NCBI GenBank assembly: GCA_964036195.1
Contig: OZ038455.1
Coordinates: 3,613,855-3,677,854 of the forward strand
Origin: Sphaerolaimus hirsutus
Lineage: Eukaryota > Nematoda > Chromadorea > Monhysterida > Sphaerolaimidae
DNA length: 64,000 nucleotides
Reading direction: 5' to 3'
In this document: in pieces, positions 1 through 11,880 of the stretch
How the letters are laid out: each line of letters opens with the position of its first letter
Numbering within the stretch: the stretch's first letter is position 1
Translations under genes and position numbers: made by a program
The notes under the pieces: generated by a model
The model's input: the letters and a program-made list of their open reading frames with translations, nothing else
Told to the model about the DNA's origin: nothing
Database searches by the model: none

Positions 1-2
1 GA

Positions 3-3000
3 AATGAAAAGCCGCACTATAAAGTAGTACAGCAAGTGGAATTCAGAATGCACCTCAGAAATGGCCAGAAAGTTGATATGGTGGCTGATGTGGTCCCGAC
101 ATTGACCACAGAACAAGTCAAAGTGCCTGTATCAGAACAGGACAAAAAGTACCTGCAGAAGTACTTCCCAGATGAGAATTAGTTTGCAGACAGAATTCCC
201 AAGAAAAAGGGAACAGAGTGCACGTTCAAGCCAGATATTATAGTGGGCTTGTATTATTTCTGGGACTTGATGTCCAGAAACACCAGCACCACCAGACTTC
301 CGTCAGGATTGTATGTAATTCCATCGGAATTGGGATTACTGATGGGAGGTGGGCAGCTGACAAGCAATAGAAATCAATGGACCACGGATGGCACATATCC
401 GGTGGTGGTCAACACAATTGTGCATCAAATTCAGAGAGAAAAGTGGTACGAGGAAGCACCGTTGTCAATTGCTCCTGTACCAAATGTCAAAGATATGGAC
501 AGACTGGATACCATTGGCATAATGGACCAGCCAGACCTCGTTGAGGACGATGAGGCCATCAAGCAATTCAATGAAAGTGTACAGAGAAACCCAGATGGAC
601 GGTACTCTGTAAAGTTCATGTACAAACCGAATTTGCATGAACTCCCAGACAACAAAGCAATGGCGTTCAAGAGGTTCAGGTACCTCACCAACAGGCTCAA
701 GAGAGACCCAGAATTATTAGAGAAAATTCAGGCAATCATGAAAGCACAAGAGAAGCAAGGAGTGATTGAGAAAGTGCAAGAGGATATTATGGATGGCAGA
801 AAGTTCCATATTTTGCCTCATCAACCAGTGATAACGCCAGAGAAAACTACCACAAAGGTCAGAGAGGTATATGATGCCTCAGCAAAGCCGCCAGGCATGC
901 CAAGCTTGAATGAGTGCATGTACCGTGGTCCAGTGATACTACCGCAGCTGGTAGGGATGCTGATGCAATTCCGATTGCATGGAATTGCACTGGTCGCAGA
1001 CATAGAGAAAGCGTTTCTGCAGATTAGTCTGCAGGACAGTGACAGAGATGTGACAAGATTTCTGTGGTACAAGGATCCCACGAAACCATCTATGGAGGAC
1101 AACATTCAGATTTACAGATTTGCCAGAGTGCCATTTGGTGTAATCTGCAGCCCAGCGCTGCTGGCGCTGACAGTCAGATACCACCTGAATCAAGCTGGCA
1201 CAGAGAATGCAAAGTTGATCGATGAAAATCTGTATGTGGATAATTTGATCCTCAGTGTGGACACAGAGCAGAAAGCAATTGAATTGTACCAGGAATCCAA
1301 AGTGCTGTTCACAGAGGCACAGATGAATCTGAGAGAGTGGAACAGCAACAACAAGAACTTCACTTGGCAATTGGCAAATTCAGATGTGGCCAAGGAAATT
1401 GTCACAACAGTCCTAGGAATGAAATGGGACACAGAGAGCGACCAGATGTGGCTGAAAACGCCAAAGACAGTTCAGCAATCACAATTATCAGAAACTGACC
1501 AGAAAATCAAACTTCCCACGAAAAGGACAGTTGCAAAGGTGACTGCGGGATGTTTTGATCCAATGGGACTCGTCAGTCCTGTCCTACTGCCAGCAAAGAG
1601 ATTTTTGCAGACCAAGTTATGGCATTCAGGACCAAGTGCCAAAGAGTGGGATACTCCCCTGTCTGAGGAACAGACAGTAATTTGGCAGCAATTGGAGACA
1701 GAATTGCTCAAAGTTGGACAGATCAAGTTCAACAGAAATTTGAATTATCAGAGTGGTGCAGATGCACAACTGCACATCTTCGTTGATGCCTCAGCAATGG
1801 CATACAGCGCAGCGGCATACATATGCCAGAAAACAGGAAATGACAGCGGCACATCAAGCCTACTGTACTCTAGATTGAGACTCGCTCCAAAGAAACCAGA
1901 AGTGACAATTCCACGGCTGGAATTGTTAGCAATGCTGATCGGCAGCAGAATGTCAAAGTTTATTCACAAGGAGCTCAAGGACGTCAAATTCAGTAAGACA
2001 GTCGTATGGTCAGATTCAACCTGTTGTCTGAAGTGGCTGACAACTGCTAAGCCACTAGCATGTTTTGTCAAGAACAGATTGGATGAAATCAGGAAAATTC
2101 AGAGCGAGACTGAGAACATGCACATCAGACACATCGCAGGACTGGAGAACCCAGCTGACATGGCCACAAGAGGCATGAATATGTCAGAGTTGAAAGGCAG
2201 TAACATGTGGTGGAAGGGGCCAGAATGGCTAATGACTGGAGAGTGGCCAGAGCCGAAAGTGGAGCCAGTCACGCCAGAAATAATGGCAGAAATCAAGAAA
2301 GAAGAGCTCAAGTTCCCAAAAGCCAGTCCAATTTACCTGGGTACCACACAGCAAGTGGTCAGTGACCCAGATGCCAGCAATGAGCAAGCTGATGAAAGCA
2401 AGCAAAGCAATCCATTGGGAATTGAGATTCAGAGATTCTCATCACTGACAAAATTACTGGATGCAACAGTATACGTGATGAGATTTGTGCGGCAGATGCA
2501 CAAAAAGCGTAGCAGAAATGACAGTCAGAATGTATTGTCAAGAATCATGGAAAGTATCTGTGGTACAATGAAACCACAGGGAATTATCAGCATTGAAGAG
2601 AGAGAGATTGCGTTGAAATATTGGATCAAAGTGACACAACAGAATCATTACAAAGGAGTGGCAGAGATTCTGGCAACAGGCCACAGCAAAGGCAGCCAGA
2701 ATGGCAAGAAAACAGCTGCAGACCAGCAGTTGATCAAATGGCTCAATGTGCAGATGCATCAGGATGGAATCCTGAAGTGCCACGGCAGAATGGAGCATAC
2801 TGACCCACAGGAGGTCACAGTGCCACTCATACTGTTGCCAGCAACGGCTACAGTGACTCAGCTGATCGTCAGAGACCAGCATGAGAAATTGATACACGCA
2901 GGAGTGCAACATACATTGGCAGCGATCAGACAAAAGTACTGGATTACACAGGGCAGACGGGTGATCCACAATGTGACGAGAACCTGCCCAACCTGTAAGA

Positions 3001-5921
3001 AATTGGGAGCGAAGCCGTACCAGCTTCCACCAATGCCAGATTTACCAGAAACCAGAGTTCAGAGCGCCAGACCGTTCCAGTACACGGGTTTGGATTATCT
3101 GGGACCAGTATGGTACAAAGTGGACAAAGATCACAGGAAAATGTGGATCTGTTTGTTCACATGTATGGTGACACGTGCAGTTCACCTGGAAAGTGTGCTG
3201 GACATGACAGCACAGGAATTCCTGAACGCAGTCAGGAGATTCATTGCCAGGCGTGGAAAGCCTGAGGCAGTGATTTCAGACAATGCAACGCAATTCAAAT
3301 TGACAGAAAAAGTGCTCAGAGAAAGCACTGATAAGGCCATTAATTCTGGGAAAGAATGGTCAGAAATGGTCAAAAGTGAAGCAGTACAGACATACTGCTC
3401 ACAGCAACAAATCCAGTGGAACATGACGACTCCTATGGCACCATGGCAAGGAGGAGTTTATGAGAGAATGGTGGGCATCACCAAGAAGCATTTCAAGGCA
3501 GCTGTGGGGCACAGAATGTTAACCCTGCAAGAGTTGTTGACACTTCTGCCAGAAGTTGAAGCAGTGATCAACAGCAGGCCAATATCTTACATCTATGGTG
3601 ATGTGAAGAGTCTCAGAGTGCTGACACCGAAAGACTTCCTGACAGGGGAAGGTCAGATTGGAGCACCACAGTTTGATACAGACAAAGATAGAGAATTTGT
3701 GCCCAGAATGGATAATGCAGCGAAACTGCAGAAATATTGGGAGACAACCCAGCAAACTTTGGATAAGTTCTGGGACTTGTGGCATCAAGAGTACATCCCG
3801 AGCTTGAGGGAAAGGACTCAGGTGACACAGAAACATGGCAGATTGACAGCAACTCAAGAACCCAAAGTGAATGAAGTCGTACTGATTTATGAAGAGAACA
3901 TGCCTAGAGGTGCATGGAGAATGGGTCGCATCAAGCAGTTAGAGTCCAGCAAAGATGGACAGATTCGCTCAGCAAAAGTCAGAACTGCCAACAGAAATGT
4001 GGTCAGCAGACCACTCAATCAATTGTACCCGCTGGAAATCAATTCAAAGACAATGGATATCCCAGAGACAGCAGTGACAGTCAAAGTGGATTTACTGGAC
4101 CCAGCAATTGTCCAGAAACATGTCAGAAATCAGAGTTCAAATAGAGACTCTATACCGGACCCTGCTCAGAGGAACTCAGCATCAGATAGAGTCCTGAGGA
4201 GTATGACAGGGAGAGCCACAGCAACCACCAGCAGTCTGGTGATTGGAATTCTGTGCATGATGTTGATGCTGACAAGCGTGTCAGAGTCAGCAACGCTGAG
4301 AGAAGCTGGCAAGGCTTACAGCGAAGTATTTTCCAGAACATATGTTTTAGAAACCTTGACAGTGAGGCCACCATCATTGGCAGCGCGTCATGGATTGCCG
4401 CCTTTGCCTTCAGAATGGCCACCAAAATCTGTCAGAGAAATGCAGACTTATGAGAGATTCAAGGATGCAATCAAGGATCATCCTGTGGAACAGGTGATCA
4501 GCTCACAAAGCCAGAAGTATCAGATTTGCACCAGTGGAAGGCATGGACATGCGCTTACAGTTCCTGAAGAAGTGCAGTGCCATATCCCACCAAGGAATTT
4601 TGTCAAGGCAATGAAAGTTACACTTTACGCACAGAGACAGATTCCACAGAAAGAGAAAGCATACAGATGCTACATCAGAATCAAAGAAATCATCACACAC
4701 ACCAGTTTCTGGGGAGCGAAAGGCATTACAGGCAATTTTGAGAAATACCAGCAAGTTGGCGTGGTAGCCTGTAACTATGCAAGAATTCACAAGATGTTCA
4801 GAGGAACACCTTTGGTGGAAATGGAGCCCAGAGTGTGGACAACCAATCAAACCTTGAATGTGGAATATTCATGGTGTTGTCATGACAAAGAAAATGTCGT
4901 CAGTAACTTCTACATGGAAGAAGGAACCGTGGCTTCACTTGATGGAAAGACTGTAATCAGCGACTTGCAAGATTTCAGCCAGTGCAGAGCCATGATGGGA
5001 CATTGCAGAGACCACAATTATGGAATCACCGTGTGGGATACGGAGAATTTCAAGCATCAATGTGCATATGAGAGAATTGGCAGATTCAAATCAGAAATAT
5101 CTGGCCAGACAATTATTGTATCAAAATTGCAAGCAGCGTACTCTCACAGCAACAAAACAAAGAGGCCAATTGGCTCAGAGTGTGTTCCTGGAGACACATA
5201 CTACACCGATCAAGGAGGTGTATTCATCCAGTTTGACAGGAGAGAAGATGTGCCTGTGGAATGGGCAATGCCAGAAAAGATAGTGGAGGCAAGAGAGTCG
5301 ACAATCAGTGGAACATTGTATGCCAGATTGGACGACAGAAACTCCAAGTTTCAGTTCCTGCAACATGTAGTCAGAGAGATAACTCAGGCTCAATTTGCGA
5401 TTGTATGGCATCAGCTATGTCAACTTCACAAGAACCAGCTGGACATGTTGACTCAGCTTTTCCGCATCGATCCAACATTGGGAATTCGAGCTATGCTGGG
5501 AAGACAGGATGTTCATGCAGAATGGGCTGGAGAAGCAATTATGTTTTGGGAATGCAAGGAGGTGCAGCCATACATAATTTATCAGACAGGAAAAGTGGGA
5601 GAGACCTGTTACAAATACACACCAATGAGATTGGACAAAGACGGGCCCTTGTGGTTCAAGAGCCCAGGCAGCAGAGACTTGGTGGAGAAATCACCAGAAG
5701 AGGACTGCAGCCGCACCACACCGCACCTGTACAGAAATGAACATGGACAATGGAAGTCCGCACATGGAATGGTGCACGTCACAGAGACACCAATTGAAAT
5801 GACATGGAAAGGACAATGGCAGGCCTTCACGTTTGATGCGCCTCACCTGTTCACCAACATTGTCAACAGGGCGACCAATTTCATGGATGTCAGAGGCCAG
5901 ATTCAGAGACTACAGAATTGA
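3..5921 (+). CDS. BEL/Pao retrotransposon pol-env polyprotein (5' part off window)
   Basis: Reading frame open from the window edge, broken once by TAG at 180-182, then continuous to TGA at 5919-5921. Residue numbers count from codon 243. The N-terminus is the end of a BEL-type aspartic protease (IIVGLYYFWDLM, then RLPSGLYVI). Reverse transcriptase follows, with the catalytic YVDN at 331-334, then RNase H around IFVDAS (about 514). The integrase has an HHCC finger (HEKLIHAGVQH... CPTCKK, from about 880) and the triad D951, D1013, E1074 (GLDYLGP, SDNATQF, GGVYERM). From about 1330 a hydrophobic stretch (SSLVIGILCMMLMLTSVSES) looks like an internal signal peptide. It opens a Cys-rich envelope-like ectodomain of about 550 residues with no stop between pol and env. 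Gag and the 5' LTR lie upstream of the window. The BEL/Pao assignment rests on the YVDN RT and the domain order; the envelope's origin is not identified. Confidence 0.92.
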
Positions 5922-6527
5922 GAGCATGTACAAAATCAGTTGATCGATTACACAGCAGATATGTCATTGGATCCTAGAGTGATCAGAAATTCAATAGAAG
6001 GCATTGGAGCTGGAATTGGACAGACAGCAGCAGGAATCGGCAAGGCATATGGTCACTACATATCTGGAGTGTCAAAAGGGTACACCAACTTTATGGGAGG
6101 AATGCTGAAAGTACCCTTTCAAGTGATCATCAACACAATCGCAATGCTGCTGGGAATCACAATCCTGATAGCTGGAATCGTAGCTGCAGGATACCTGTGG
6201 TACAATTGGAGAATTGCCACAGGGAAGCCAGTGATTCCACCATGTGTATACACATGCATATGGAAATGCATAGTGTGTCCGTTCAAATGCATATGGCTAT
6301 GCTTCAGAGCCATCAGATATACTATCAAGAAATCAACTCAGAAAGAGACCAATTATCCACAGAGAAAAGTGTGCAAGACAGAGTTGAGACCAGCAATCAA
6401 GAGCAGATCAAGAGCAATCAAGAGCATCAGCCAGATCCAACTCAACACAGTCCGTCAGATTTGCCAGGAGAGCAGAAACAGAGGACAGAATGGCAAAGTC
6501 ACTATCAGCATACGTTCAACCAGATGA
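5922..6527 (+). pseudogene. Envelope-like C-terminus: membrane anchor and Cys-rich tail, after an in-frame TGA
   Basis: This stretch continues the same frame as the pol-env reading frame and is separated from it only by the TGA at 5919-5921. It carries a Gly-rich segment (IGAGIGQTAAGIGKAYG), a strong membrane span (IAMLLGITILIAGIVAAGYL) and a basic tail with clustered cysteines (CVYTCIWKCIVCPFKC). This is the expected anchor of a viral-type envelope, so the natural product is ectodomain plus anchor. With the stop read normally, the envelope would be secreted without an anchor. The stop may be a disabling mutation in this copy or, less likely, a readthrough codon. Sister copies would decide. 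Confidence 0.75.
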
Positions 6528-7980
6528 AAGTTCAGCTGATGAAGGACAAGTCAGAGCCAGGAACAGAGACAGTATTCACAGGGCAACTACCTGCTTCATC
6601 ATCAGGCTAGGTCGGCGTTGGCATCACCAGCAACTGGACCTACGACTTCACGCACGCCCACGACTTCGCGCACGACCACGTTCACCACCGAGGCGACTGT
6701 GGAAACGCCACTCATCACGTTGGCGCCCACCACCACCAGCATGTGACGTTGCTGCAACAACGGGGTGCAGCAACTCTTCCGCCCGGAGTGTGCTGACCGT
6801 GGCAAAATAGATGGATAAAGAAATACAGAGAATTGATAATTAGGCTCATATTTGTCCATTTACTTATTTGTACTATTTTACATTTTATGCACTATATTAA
6901 TTTACCACGCAAATTGTATTTCCTGCACTATATTATTTATCCATGGAGAATATTCAATTAGGAAAGTGTATTGTAAGTTATTGATATGTTTATGTGGAAT
7001 ATTTAGGTTAAAAGGTCAAATAAGTTATTATTAGGTGTATTAACATGAAATTAGGCTCATTCAACTCGCCGTAATTTTCTGATCATTATTTTATATACAT
7101 TTACATGGTTTACTTGCAATTTGGGAAAGTCAAATCTTGTAAATATTTATGTGCTACGTATTTACTTTGGCCAGCGTCCTAATAGAGAAATAGTGCCCTG
7201 TGTGCGACTAGCATTTGCTGTACGTGTTCAACTAAGCCCTTCGCGTAGGCATAATTATTATAACCCTGCTCACAACTTATATTTATTTACTTTGACATTA
7301 TGGTAAATACCCTGCTCAAATTATACCAAAGAATATACTATAAACCCTGCTCAATTAATATACCCATTTACTTCGAAATAAGTCCCAATTTGTCCATTAT
7401 AAAGTATACGTTTCCAGGAAGTGATTATTATTATTCCGATTGAATATACCCTGCTCTAATTATATCATTAGGAACATTTACACTACTATTTACAGTTTCC
7501 AAACCCTAATTTATTAGTTCCAATGTGCGTCAATGTTTTCTGACAAATTGAAGCAAATTAGTAAATCGGCCGAGTTTGCCGACTTCGCGCCTCTCAAGAT
7601 TAATAGTTTTTCCCTTAGCCCAATTTGTACCTGGTATTTATTTACCATAAGTATTTGAATGTTTGCATGCGTAGTATAAGCCAGCTGTTTCGGCAAAATG
7701 TGTCTTATTATTGCATTTATGTTTTATTTGTGCATTTGAATTTAGGAAATTACTGTAGCTGTGTTTTTATACATAATTTCCGTGTCTTAGCTACTTTGGA
7801 AGTTTTTACTTCAGTCTGCGGACCCACCCCAAGTCTTCAAAATAAGGCTAGGCTTTGCGCTTTTGTATCACGCTGTGTATGATCGAAAAAAAGTACCTGA
7901 AACAATCTTGAAACCCCCTTTCAACACGCAACTACGAAATAAACTCAACTTGGCTGTCGACAAGTGGACGTTCGGCTACA
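6528..7980 (+). repeat. 3' untranslated region and probable 3' LTR of the BEL/Pao element
   Basis: Non-coding sequence follows the envelope frame. A polyadenylation signal AATAAA lies at 7938-7943, and a plausible LTR end (...TTCGGCTACA) is close to 7980, after which the sequence changes character. The left LTR edge cannot be fixed because the 5' LTR is outside the window. Open frames at 6490-6810 and 7625-7882 have no recognisable content. Confidence 0.5.
7264..7457 (+). repeat. Four spaced CCCTGCTC units inside the putative LTR
   Basis: The nonamer CCCTGCTCA, or CCCTGCTCT in the last copy, occurs at 7264, 7310, 7345 and 7449, each in an AT-rich context with TATA-like flanks. Short repeats in an LTR are often U3 enhancer-type elements. 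That role is inferred only from position. Confidence 0.4.
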
Positions 7981-8064
7981 ACGGGAAATCAACACTCTAA
8001 AGGCCGTTTCTCACTACGGTCTTGGAGTTGCCGGATTCGGTGGTAGAAGACGCGGACTTAGGTG

Positions 8065-8412
8065 GCTTCATCACAAAAAATTCAATTTTTATCATTTCAC
8101 GTCATCATCATTTCATGTCACAGTGTCAGGGAACAAATTGACATTTCACGTCAGACTATTTCTTGCCATAGTCTGACGTGAAATGTCAAGTTGTTCCCTG
8201 ACACTGTGACGTGAAATGATGATGACGTGAAATGATAAACATTTAATTTTTCAATTCGCACTAGTTGTGGCTGATAACACTCAGTATTGGACACGATTAA
8301 GGTATTGATTCATATATTATCCTTAGAAAATTGTAGACCCGTAGCATGATCCACACTCGTGTAATTAATTTCATGTCATCATTTCACGTCGAATCGACGC
8401 TGAGCTCTAATT
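8065..8412. mobile_element. Palindromic MITE, copy 1 (partner at 45564-46001)
   Basis: The core folds back on itself (arms about 8085-8165 and 8168-8240, motif CAGTGTCAGGGAACAA and its complement). The right half (8280-8412), with TAACACTCAGTAT and ending GCTGAGCTCTAAT, matches the element at 45564-46001. This copy lacks the left terminal part. Confidence 0.75.
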
Positions 8413-8846
8413 CCGGCTTAACAGACGCGTGCATAATTGTGGAGCGCCACGCGTCAATAAATAATTTTAAACTGATGCAAGTGTTGTTCTAATAATGTTT
8501 TTTGCCTGCGTTATACAAACATTCCGTGTGTTCGTGTGAAGTAGAACCATTATAATTACCTGCATAAAATGTTTAAGGCATGATTAAAGTTTAATCTAGT
8601 GTGTGCAAACACAATGACTCCATATTCAAAGCAGGCTAAAGCTCGCTGACTGATATGATATATTTTAAAGCAACATCAAACAACAGCAAAAATAACATCA
8701 AAAATCAACAGTGCAAAAGATGGAACAACGAAATTGAGACATTTAATCTAAATATTTTAATCTAATAATATATCAATGTTGCAGTAGTTGTTCTTATTGA
8801 GTTTAAATATAGATTCATCGTGTTTTTGCATATACTCAACAGACAG
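8413..8846. other. Intergenic sequence, nothing recognised
   Basis: AT-rich sequence with no frame worth reporting on either strand and no clear repeat. It lies between two MITEs. Confidence 0.6.
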
Positions 8847-9034
8847 CACACCTAGTATGAAAACCTACAATAATTTAATGAATAAAATCTTGTCATAAAT
8901 TTCGTAATTAAATATTCCATAGTAAAAACAAAATATTATAATGAAAAACTGTATAATCGTGAGTTCATTATTCCTACTAAGTGTGATGTAGTGATGTATT
9001 AGATGGGTTATGGTAGGTTTTCCTACTAAGTGTG
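8847..9034. mobile_element. Small MITE with CACACYTAGTATGAAAACC termini, copy 1
   Basis: The inverted ends (CACACCTAGTATGAAAACCT... and ...AGGTTTTCCTACTAAGTGTG) enclose an AT-rich core. The same family lies in the opposite orientation at 43690-43852, with matching internal sequence (AATTAAATATTCCATAGTAA and its complement). Confidence 0.75.
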
Positions 9035-9160
9035 ATTAGCATTTACCAAGAAAAACTATTGGGCGTAACAAATTTCACCAGTGGTTACTCACATTTGGGA
9101 ATTTTTCAAAGTATAGTCAAGCAAAATTTTTGGCTGCAGAATGAAAGCGGCATTTTTTAT

Positions 9161-9550
9161 TACCGTATTTCTTCTAATAGAACGACATCCCTCCAATAGA
9201 ACGGCACCTCCAATAGAACGGCAGGTTTTGGCACCTTTTTGCACTCACGAAATTAATAGAACGGCAGCCTCCAATAGAACGGCACCCCCAATAGATCGGC
9301 AGGTAGAAATTACGTTGGAAGAGTGCCAGAACACACAAATGATCTAAAAATGGGCGGTGAGAACATTCAAGGTGTTCAGAACTATGATTTAAGGTTTTTT
9401 CACATTTGGTTTTGTCTTAATTGATGCTGTGTTAGTAATATGTTGTTCATTTTTCATTCAAAACACATGAAAAATGTCTGAAAAATATAGGTGAAAAAAT
9501 AGAACGGTAGCCTTCAATAGAACGGCCCTTCTATTAGAAGAAATACGGTA
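9161..9550. mobile_element. TACCGTATTT-family MITE with internal AATAGAACGGCA repeats
   Basis: It begins TACCGTATTTCTTCTAATAG and ends with the inverted counterpart CTATTAGAAGAAATACGGTA. Inside, AATAGAACGGC or a variant recurs about eight times. It belongs to a family whose ends (TACCGTATTTCCTCGAATAA) recur many times in this window. Confidence 0.8.
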
Positions 9551-9608
9551 TACCCAATAAAACATAAAAATTTTGAATTTCTCTGCTATACGGTGGGGGT
9601 TATAATTT

Positions 9609-9854
9609 GAGTTTACAAATGCGTGACAATGGCTCTGCGCACACTAGTTTTCACACGAAATTTTGAAAACTCATTTTAAATGAGCTTTAAACGTGTGAGT
9701 TTTCCACAATGAGTCATTTTTAATCTCCGTCAACTGAAGTTGACGACCACCTCATTGTAGAAAACTCAAATGCGTTCTAAGCTGATTTGTGAGTTTTCGA
9801 AATTTCGTGTGAAAACTGGTGTGCGCAGAGCCATTGTCACGCATTTGTAAACTC
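9609..9854. mobile_element. Foldback MITE (GAGTTTACAAATGCGTGACA termini)
   Basis: Near-perfect inverted arms of about 50 bp or more (9609-9662 against 9802-9854), with further complementarity inward around TGAGTTTTC. It has no coding content. Confidence 0.8.
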
Positions 9855-10670
9855 AACACATGGTGCCGCACGCACTGGATATAAAATTCCCCTTCGACTC
9901 GAAAATTGTCCTGCAACCTGAATTGAACTAAAACGAGTTGACGTTCAATGTGTGTGGCACCAAATTTTCAAAATTTGCAGTTGATAATGAATAATTTTAC
10001 ACAATTTCAAACGATTTTTTTTCACACCCCAAAATTTATCATCTGTATGTTCATGTGTTGGGTGCCTCAAACAGATTTTGAAATTTCTTACAGTATATAT
10101 TTTCGTATTAAATCGTCATGTTTCATACAGTTATGCAGGTGAATCTTCCAGTTTCATTTCAGAATGTTTCGACCATTTTTCAAAAGTGTTTTTCAAATAA
10201 AAACGAGTGGACACGTTGTTGTAACCAAATTGTAAACATACACAAAAACGTATTTGAATGACAAAAATATATTTTGTAGTTGCAACTTGCAAGCCTAAAA
10301 CTTGACAGAAACAAAAATTAAACAAAAACAACAGAAAAGCATGAAAAAAAACAGCGGGTTATCCGTTCTGATTTATCGGGCTGCCCGAAAACCTGTCAAG
10401 TCATTGTGCAATATTTGAAAATATTGACATGCTGCTCGATTATAGCCAAGCTGCCATTTACTCGGGTGTCTTTGGCGCCAGCCACACTGGATGTCAACTG
10501 GTTCCGTTGTCAACTCAATTCTAGTTCAGTTAAGGTCGCAGGACAATTTTCAAGTGCACAAAAAGGGGCAATGCCGAAATGGAATTTATGTTGGAATGCG
10601 CGTTTAAGCATCGTTGGGCAACTTAAATTGAACTAAAGTCGAGTTGACACCGAAACCGGATGACATCCGC
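9855..10670. other. Intergenic sequence with one MITE remnant
   Basis: No gene found. Around 10485-10660 a stretch with TGGATGTCAACTGGTT and later GAGTTGACACCGAAACC resembles the flank near 41570-41620, which suggests a degraded repeat. The short ORFs here do not look like proteins. Confidence 0.5.
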
Positions 10671-11023
10671 GGTACGGCCATAGCGGATTTTGGGGTTAGC
10701 ATTTTGAGGGGGGGGGGGGGGTCAGCCGGTCAGCACGCGTTAATAACTCGGGATCCGCTTGGCGAAAAATGTTGAAATTTGGATATGTTATGGTTTCAGG
10801 TCGGGGCTAATATCAAGTCCGACGATTTTGTTCTACGACCCCCCAGACCGGAGATAGGGGGGGTCGTAGAAAAAAAATCGTCGGACTTGATATTAGCCCG
10901 ACCTGAACCATAACATATCCAAAATTCAACATTTTTCGCCAAGCGGTTCCCGAGTTATTAACGCGTGCTGACCGGCTGACCCCCCTCCCTCAAAATGCTA
11001 ACCCCAAAATCCGCTATGGGTAC
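10671..11023. mobile_element. Long near-perfect palindrome (foldback MITE)
   Basis: The arms (10671-about 10845 and about 10860-11023) are almost exact reverse complements, for example TAGCGGATTTTGGGGTTAGC at the left and its complement at the right, with the centre in GACCCCCC/GGGGGGTC. The outer left arm contains a G-run. Confidence 0.85.
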
Positions 11024-11480
11024 GGCGCCAATTCTGCAAGTGGAAAAGTGACAGCAAAAGTGGTATATTCCGTATTTTTTCATGAGCTCGCTCAGACCTG
11101 GGGTAATTCGAGGGTGGGGGTAATTCGAGGAAATACTGTATTCAGACATTTTTGTCGATGACGCTAAAATCCAAGCACACTAAAAAACTCTCTCGCCCCA
11201 GCTGGTGCAAACTGTTTCACAATAAATTTCACAACTCAAAAGGAATAGTCTTCAGATAATAAGTGTGAATGAAATGATGTCAAAAAAATACAAAGAATAA
11301 TAATGATGCTGGCGAAATAAGACATTTTATAAATGCCTAATTTGAATTTCTATTACCTACCTATACGAAAAAAAATTGAATGCTAGCACAAAGAGAAGTC
11401 AGTCAAGTGTGCAATAAAGACATGCATCATTTTTGTGTCTTTGTTCACTGGGACAACACATTTTTTGAAACAAAAGGATA
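11024..11480. other. Intergenic sequence with a TACCGTATTT-family fragment
   Basis: Around 11068-11145, GGGGTAATTCGAGGAAATACTGTATT is a MITE end. The rest shows no feature up to the promoter-like site at 11497. Confidence 0.5.
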
Positions 11481-11496
11481 GCCCATGAAGCCAGAG

Positions 11497-11504
11497 TATA
11501 AAAG
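11497..11504 (+). promoter_or_regulatory. TATA box upstream of a gap-truncated gene
   Basis: TATAAAAG sits 50 nt before an ATG at 11554. A start site near 11525-11530 would give the normal TATA spacing and a 5' UTR of about 25 nt. This is the cleanest core promoter in the window. Confidence 0.55.
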
Positions 11505-11553
11505 GAACTCAGAATCTCATCATTTGCATTCACTTGAGAAAGGATAACTTAAA

Positions 11554-11580
11554 ATGAACTGCAAAACATACCTGTTGCTG
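11554..11580 (+). CDS. First codons of a possible secreted protein, cut by assembly gap
   Basis: The ATG reads MNCKTYLLL before the N run at 11581. A short polar start followed by a leucine run is how a signal peptide begins, and a TATA box sits at the right distance upstream. Only nine codons are visible, so the product is unknown. The rest of the gene should lie in or beyond the gap. Confidence 0.35.
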
Positions 11581-11780
11581 NNNNNNNNNNNNNNNNNNNN
11601 NNNNNNNNNNNNNNNNNNNNNNNNNNNNNNNNNNNNNNNNNNNNNNNNNNNNNNNNNNNNNNNNNNNNNNNNNNNNNNNNNNNNNNNNNNNNNNNNNNNN
11701 NNNNNNNNNNNNNNNNNNNNNNNNNNNNNNNNNNNNNNNNNNNNNNNNNNNNNNNNNNNNNNNNNNNNNNNNNNNNNNNN
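11581..11780. other. Assembly gap (200 N)
   Basis: Exactly 200 N, a conventional placeholder, so the true length is unknown. The left end of the Polinton and any integrase gene could be missing here. Confidence 0.99.
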
Positions 11781-11880
11781 ACTTGTGTTGTGTTTCTCTG
11801 TATTATGAACACTTTTTGAATGATACCATTTTTTTGAGGTTTATGGACAAAATATAACGGCAGCAAATACCCTTCGTGGC

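Noticed and set aside
5261..5740. 159-aa frame overlapping the envelope region
   Set aside because: A +1 shadow of the envelope frame with no independent support.
8085..8240. Rho-independent terminator or attenuator from the strong hairpin
   Set aside because: The hairpin is a eukaryotic MITE with a second copy elsewhere.
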